Positions 58,681-64,000 of a stretch of DNA of 64,000 nt are shown piece after piece. How positions within the stretch are numbered: position 1 is the stretch's first letter; each line of letters begins with the position of its first letter. Origin of the DNA: Bemisia tabaci (lineage: Eukaryota > Arthropoda > Insecta > Hemiptera > Aleyrodidae); the NCBI RefSeq assembly GCF_918797505.1, contig NC_092793.1:62887749-62951748 (forward strand), given 5' to 3'. Under the pieces are notes generated by a model. The model had not been told where the DNA came from and did no database searches. It worked only from the letters and a program-made list of their open reading frames with translations. A program made the position numbers and the translations under genes.

Positions 58681-59533
58681 CAGAGTTAAGAAATTTCATG
58701 AAAGATTATAAAAAGAAATTTCATGAAAGATTATAAAAAGAAATTTCATGAAAGATTATAAAAAGAAATTTCATGAAAGATTATAAAAAGAAATTTCATG
58801 AAAGATTATAAAAAGAAATTTCATGAAAGATTATAAAAAGAAATTTCATAATGAAATTTCATGAAATTTCGTGAAATTTCATTTAACACGCAGAATTCAG
58901 GATTAAACCCTTGAAACTTATGAATCTCCTTAAGTTCATTTATAGGCACGTGGTAAACTGTGAAAGGGAACTTTAGAAATGCCCAGAAAGTTGAGTAAAA
59001 CAGCAAAAACATAATTTTGATTTTTTATCTTAAATTTTGGTTGAACACACAGCCGTACCGGTTGAACACCAAAATAAATTTTACGGATAAAGTAAGACGT
59101 TAGCTTTCATATTTGGAGCAAAACAAATTTCTTGACTATAAAGAATCCTACTACCCCCAATAGTATATCGTTCTTTTTTGGTACAAAAGGGAGGGATCTT
59201 GAACTATTTTTGAAACAATTTAAATGATTTTTTCATTTGTCTCTGATTTTTTCAGAAATTATCAGTTTGAAATTTGAGGTTAGGGTCCCCGGTCCCCCTC
59301 CCCATGATGAGCCAGAACTGCCAGAAGAGAAAGAGTAGTTAAAGAGAAGACCAGAAGTGAAGAGCTGAGAGAAGACCGCGCTCCAACTGGTCTAATTGAC
59401 GAATATTATTCTCTTTGAAAATACATACTAATTCTGTTAGAAAAAATAAGTATTTTTGACATTTTGTCGGTCGAAAGAAATTTCATTGGGAAAAAAGAAA
59501 TTTCATTCGATGAAATTTCTTTTAGCAACTCTG
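58681..59533. mobile_element. hAT-like element, CAGAGTT ends (copy 2, 853 bp)
   Basis: Same ends as 49901-50642, with an exact 8-bp duplication TCGGTGCC (58673-58680 and 59534-59541). The body is about 95% similar by eye. It differs by about six tandem copies of a 25-bp unit AAGAAATTTCATGAAAGATT... near its left end, where copy 1 has about one. Confidence 0.9.
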
Positions 59534-59637
59534 TCGGTGCCGGACATGGGAGCTGTCAGCATCAGATTCCGGGTGCAGATACGGCAACGACGGTGGCGCA
59601 CAGCGGATGGCACAGGAGTTGGGGCGCTCCGCGGGAA

Positions 59638-59700
59638 CATAGAATAATAATAACTAGCTGACTATTTTCTGACTATAGCTGAGCTATTTATTATTCTATG
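59638..59700. mobile_element. Very small palindromic insertion (63 bp)
   Basis: Perfect 13-bp ends CATAGAATAATAA with an imperfect palindrome between, flanked by the direct repeat GCGGGAA (59631-59637 and 59701-59707). Confidence 0.65.
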
Positions 59701-61164
59701 GCGGGAATATGTGAACCAACCCTATATGAAGCGTGTGGCTAGCTTTCAGTTCCCGAAATCCCGACCCGTGTTAGGTGCCAGTTAATAGTCCCAAATACCT
59801 AGAGCTAATGTAAATCGCTTGTAAATCCAAAATTTTTCGACTTAAACAAGAATCAAACAGACTCATTTTAAATGGCGCAAAATTTCCTATCAATCAGTAT
59901 CAAAAAATTCGTCAATAAAAATTCCTGTGACCGAAAAATGGGTTTTTAAAAAAACCGCGGCAAAAATTCTTACGATCAGTGACTTTTTTTTCTCATTTTC
60001 CCTTAAAACTGTCAATTTTAGGGAAAATGTCTAAGGACGTTTTTGAAAGGCCATAAAATTTTCTATCATCTGATAGAAACGAAAACGATCTCGTTGCACA
60101 AAATTTTCGAAAAAGTAATATCTGAGGACGAAATGATGGATTTTAAAAACGGCCGCGGCAAAAATTCTTATGATGAGAGACCTTTTTTCTCATTTTTCTT
60201 TTAAACCGCCCTTTTTTGAGGAAAATGTCACAGGACCGTTTTAAAAAGGCGTAAAATTTACTACTTTTTACTATACTATAGACAATGATCCTTTTTAAAA
60301 GCTTATCTTCCGATCCTTTACTAAAATTGGTATTCGGTAAGATGCCAAAAGTGAAGTGACAGAGATTCATTGCTGAATGCCGTGATCACTGAATCTTTGG
60401 GGTCCAACCATGCAGGATCTTCGGAAAGATTTGGTTTGCATCGTACCTGTAAACCGACAGTTATTATTTTTCCCCTCAGAAATTCAGCTGAAGACGATGA
60501 AAAGTAACTAGGTATAATCACGTGCTTACCCAATCGGCCCTTTTAATATCACGTAACCAACATCAATCAAAGACATTATGACTTCACTTTACACCACAAG
60601 AGCTGATAAGAGGGTCATTCCACGTCAACGCAACCAAGCTCGGAACCTGACCCCCTCCGATTTGGCTGAAAATTGGTATACGGGGTCTTTACATCATTCT
60701 AAGAAACTAGTTTGAAGGGTTTTCCCATCCGACGCCCCGTTTGCGAGATATCGACCCCCAAAGATGGGGTGAATTTTAGCGATATTCAAAAACGCCCGTT
60801 TTAGCGATTCTCATTTTCTCGACTTCCCTCTCTTTGACTCTCTGTAGCGAGACTCCGTATCAATCGATCATACTTTGAAAGAGTGGTTCTAGATCAATTT
60901 TTTATGTAGATGTTGAATATGCCATCAAAATTGAGCTTAAAATTATTTAAATGGCCGTAATTTAGAGTTTTTTAAAATTTACGATTTTTTCGCCATTTAA
61001 TGTTCAAACTGCATTATCTAAAAAACTGTCTCTCCGATTTTCGATTTTTTTTTAAACTTTAAGCTTAGGATATGTACTTTTGGTTAATATACTTTCTTCA
61101 ATTGCTATCGGACGGTTAAGGGCCTAAAAAAATTCAAATAGGCCAAAAAAGGCCAAAAATTGGT

Positions 61165-61560
61165 ATAAAAGGACGGTTTTTCACACGTTAATCCAAATAT
61201 TTAGATAATGAACTCTTCAATTATCGATATTTTTTCCCACTTACCCTCTGACATGTATAAAAACGGACTATCAACGCTTTCCATACATGCACCGATCGAT
61301 TAACGGCCTGATGGAAACCGGGAACCGACCGAAAATCCTCGAAATTGACGCAAAAAGACGATTTTTCACACCGTAACCGATGCATTCCATGGATTTTAAC
61401 TGCAAATTCCAATTTTCTCTCTCCATTTTAACCTTAAGGTGTATACTTTCGAGTAATAAACCCTTACTAACGTGCATCGATGGGGCACGGATCCAAACGG
61501 AAATGAAAACCGGCCGGAAATGCTCAAAAATAACGGGAAAAGGCGATTTATTGCATAGTC
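61165..61560. repeat. Degenerate tandem array, unit about 185 bp
   Basis: The phrases CGATTTTTCACACCGTAA, AACCGGSMGGAAATCCTC and ATGCACCGATCGAT recur at about 185-bp steps, roughly 65-75% alike. Confidence 0.55.
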
Positions 61561-61851
61561 AGTGGAGCATGTGTTCGAAAATTACGTCCCGTTTGCAGTT
61601 TACTCTCTTCATTTTGGTCCCTAGGATGAGAAAATCTTTGGTGGACTCTCCGATTTTATGCCAAGGCCCCAAAAACAAGATGGCGGCCAAAGTGGAGGCT
61701 GAAATTGAAATTTTGGTAAAACGGCACAAAACGTCAAGAGAGGTGTCGATTCTCATGTTTTTTGGATCGTAGATTCCACAAAAATTGTCATACAGACCCA
61801 TCGACCCACGGAAATGCCCAAAATCCAAGTTGGCGGCCGATTTCGGCTCTT

Positions 61852-62184
61852 CCCAAGTAGCATTTTTCAACGGATAAATCGCGATTTGTTGAGATTTTGT
61901 CGGCGATAAAATCATCAACATTTGAGCGATTTTCCTCCATCTTGTCGCAATAAAATCGCGATTTTATCGCCCGGCAATTTATCGCGATATTATCGCAACA
62001 AAAATCGCGATATGGCGATTCAATCTCGATTTTATCGTTGAAAATTGATCGCGATTTAATTGAACAAAAAATTGCTATGCATAGCGATTTAACCGCCGTA
62101 AATCGCAATTTTTTATTCGATAATATTGCGGTAAATTGCCACCAATATAATCGCAATAATCAACCGATAAAATCGCTACTTACC
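61852..62184. mobile_element. Core-word TIR element, word AAATCGCGATTT
   Basis: Left end CCCAAGTAGCATTTTTCAACG. The right end is degenerate (CGCTACTTACC). The interior consists almost wholly of ATCGCGATTT, GATAAAATCGC and relatives in both orientations. The 122-codon minus frame is repeat-derived. Confidence 0.7.
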
Positions 62185-62235
62185 GCGATTACTGGTACTT
62201 GCGTTTATTAGCTAAAACGTCAAATGCGGCCCCCC

Positions 62236-62500
62236 ATTTAAGGCCGGTTTCACACTATTCGGTTTGTCGTCCGGCAGCCCGAATCGGTGAGCAGGTAGAA
62301 AATCGTGACCCGGGCCGCGGAGCATTAGCGCGAATAGAGCCTTTCACACTTTCCCGGTCCGGTTTTTCATACGCCGGCGTGCCGTGTGTCAGTGGCTCAC
62401 TCCTTGACCCGAATCGGTTGCCTGATGGGTTGAAAGAGCATTGCGGCCAATGGAACCTTTCACACTCAACCCGGCGGCCCGTCCGGATTCCGCCGAAATT
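62236..62500. repeat. Segment of CTTTCACACT and CCCGG words
   Basis: GGTTTCACACT, CTTTCACACTTTCCCGG and CTTTCACACTCAACCCGG recur at about 100-bp intervals in a GC-rich stretch. Probably a TIR element. Ends not resolved. Confidence 0.45.
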
Positions 62501-62949
62501 ATCGAGCAATGCACACAGTCAATATCACGTCTACGAGAGCCCAGAGGATGAGGCTTCAAGGAATGGGGCATTTTAATATTTTTGCGTGAGCTGCGGTTAC
62601 ATAATGCATCTATGCTAATTGAAGCTCCATTCCAAACTCATTCCAAGACATTCCAAATTCTGCATTTTCGCAAAGGGTTCTCGACTTCACCTGGTAGCCA
62701 GGTATATTTTAGTTTGGCACTGACCGTTATTGCACGTGCAGCTGCAAATCTCTTCGCGGCTCTCATTCCAAGTGAAAAATTGAACCTTCAATTTTTACTT
62801 TCGGTGCTTAAAAAGTCTGGTGGCAATCGAAATAAGTAATAAATAAATACCTAATTAAAAAAGAAAGAAATTAATAATTTGTGAGGAGACGCCCAATTTT
62901 CCCAGACATTACAGGGGGAAATTGGCAACGTCAGGAGGAGCACCGACTT

Positions 62950-63500
62950 TAGGAAAAATGCTGATGTCCGCTGGGAAATGCGCATGCGCGCCGCCGGCCG
63001 ACCCGAGCGTAGGGAGCTGGGCGACTTGCTCGGACGCTCGAGGAAGGCCAGTCTTCGCAATACGGTCGTCTTGTGCATGTGCTCAGGGCTCCGGTCTGCA
63101 CATACACGTCATTGACGAACCGACACGTCAGCCGAACGACTCCGGTTCGTTCTCAATACCGTCCATATTTTTTGAGTCTTTTTTCCCCCTTTTTGCTATT
63201 CTTTTCTGTGTCTTGTCGAGCCCTTTCATTTGATAGAATAGCCAACTCAAACAATATACCGAAATTCAGTCAAAGACAGACCTTTTCTCTCTTTATTGAC
63301 TACGTCTTTCGTTTTTTGGGAGGTCAACGACTGCCCCCCAAAGAGCACCCACTGTTGTGTTGTGTAGGTGGTCTGCACGAGATCTCTCTCCATAGAGAGA
63401 CCACGGGCGACCACTGTCCGACGCAACAGTCCCCCTGGAGTTTGGTGAAGTCAGCTCGAGATATCTCTCTTTAGAGACGTCCCGTCGGCTGACGTCACGA
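62950..63500 (+). promoter_or_regulatory. CpG-rich promoter-like region
   Basis: Locally GC- and CpG-rich. It contains a perfect NRF-1-type palindrome GCGCATGCGC (62980-62989) and a perfect CRE TGACGTCA (63490-63497), upstream of an ATG at 63899. The grouping suggests a housekeeping-type promoter, but no TSS evidence exists and the segment could equally be a repeat. Confidence 0.3.
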
Positions 63501-63898
63501 CGCTCCGGCTACGTCCCCTATCGACCCCTAATCAGGGTCATCACATGGTTGGAGGCGCCTGTCTTTTCCCCAGGGAGAAGTCGATCAGGTACTCAGTAGG
63601 AGAGTACTAAGAATTTAAGACACTGATTCACCAGAAGGGTCGATCATTCAGTGGTTTTGTCTCCACGTATTTCTCCTCAACAATCTACACCATCGCGTCA
63701 TCGATCATTAAATTCCTCGGAGTTTATTCGTGACCAAAAACTAATTTTTTTTTGCTCTATTTTTCACTGGAGCTCTGGAAATTGTATTTTTTCGCTCAAA
63801 AATTTAGATTTTCCTTTTGATTCGTAAAATTTTTCTTAGAAAATATAGATTTTGTTTTCTTGATATTGTAAAATAATCTCGCAGAAGAAGCTGCAAAA

Positions 63899-64000
63899 AT
63901 GAAGGGACAGAAATTGACTTTTCAATTCGGACAAAAAAGCATCACGGTCACAGCCAAAGAACTCCTGCCTCACATCAAAAAGGAGCTACCAAGCTTGGCA
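63899..64000 (+). CDS. Start of an open frame running off the window (unknown)
   Basis: ATG in a good context (CAAAAATGAAG) opens MKGQKLTFQFGQKSITVTAK and stays open for 34 codons to the window edge. The peptide matches no family I recognise. The Lys-rich, soluble-looking start could be a host protein or a retroelement gag. Upstream sequence is CpG-rich. Confidence 0.35.
   Translation, partial: MKGQKLTFQFGQKSITVTAKELLPHIKKELPSLA

Noticed and set aside
63345..63500. LTR of a retrotransposon at the right edge
   Set aside because: The repeated CGAGATNTCTCTC phrases are short hairpins. No paired LTR, primer-binding site or polypurine tract could be shown within the window.

Overview
This window is nuclear DNA from an animal, most likely an arthropod and probably an insect. 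It is AT-rich, packed with transposable-element debris, and contains one widely spaced intron-bearing gene. The species cannot be named from the sequence alone.

One host gene is clear. The 3' half of a chondroitin sulfate synthase gene (Chsy) lies on the + strand as four exons: 21738-21939, 41159-41451, 51327-51779 and 53323-53622. All junctions are GT-AG, all intron phases agree, and the reading frame closes with a stop at 53620-53622. It encodes about 415 residues, covering the end of the N-terminal half and the whole C-terminal GalNAc-transferase half with its DVD and WGxEDVDLY motifs. The N-terminal exons were not found. They lie left of the window, in the 500-N gap (20912-21411), or are too short or diverged to see. 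Introns of 19.2, 9.9 and 1.5 kb hold most of the repeats. A second gene may begin at the right edge, with an ATG at 63899 open to the window end and a CpG-rich promoter-like stretch upstream.

Layout. 1-20911: a large palindrome (arms 1257-3002 and 4747-5443 plus 20792-20911). Its left arm is split by a 919-bp hAT-like element and its right arm by a 15.3-kb insertion complex. The complex holds two near-identical 5.8-kb units (5444-11266 and 11952-17792), each starting with its own foldback, a 674-bp inverted-repeat element between them, and a 3-kb element at 17796-20791. 21940-41158 (intron 1): many TIR elements, two more foldbacks (26803-30521 and 32451-34385), a 5'-truncated non-LTR retrotransposon (34524-35568) and several tandem arrays. 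41452-51326 (intron 2): a non-autonomous Helitron with an internal tandem array, plus several TIR elements with clean target-site duplications. 53623-64000: more TIR elements and, at the edge, the possible next gene.

The most unusual signal is a class of TIR elements whose interiors are built from many imperfect direct and inverted copies of one short 'core word'. The word differs from element to element while the ends stay similar. Five of these, in at least three end types, have exact 2-bp target-site duplications. Two are associated with a tRNA-like pol III module.
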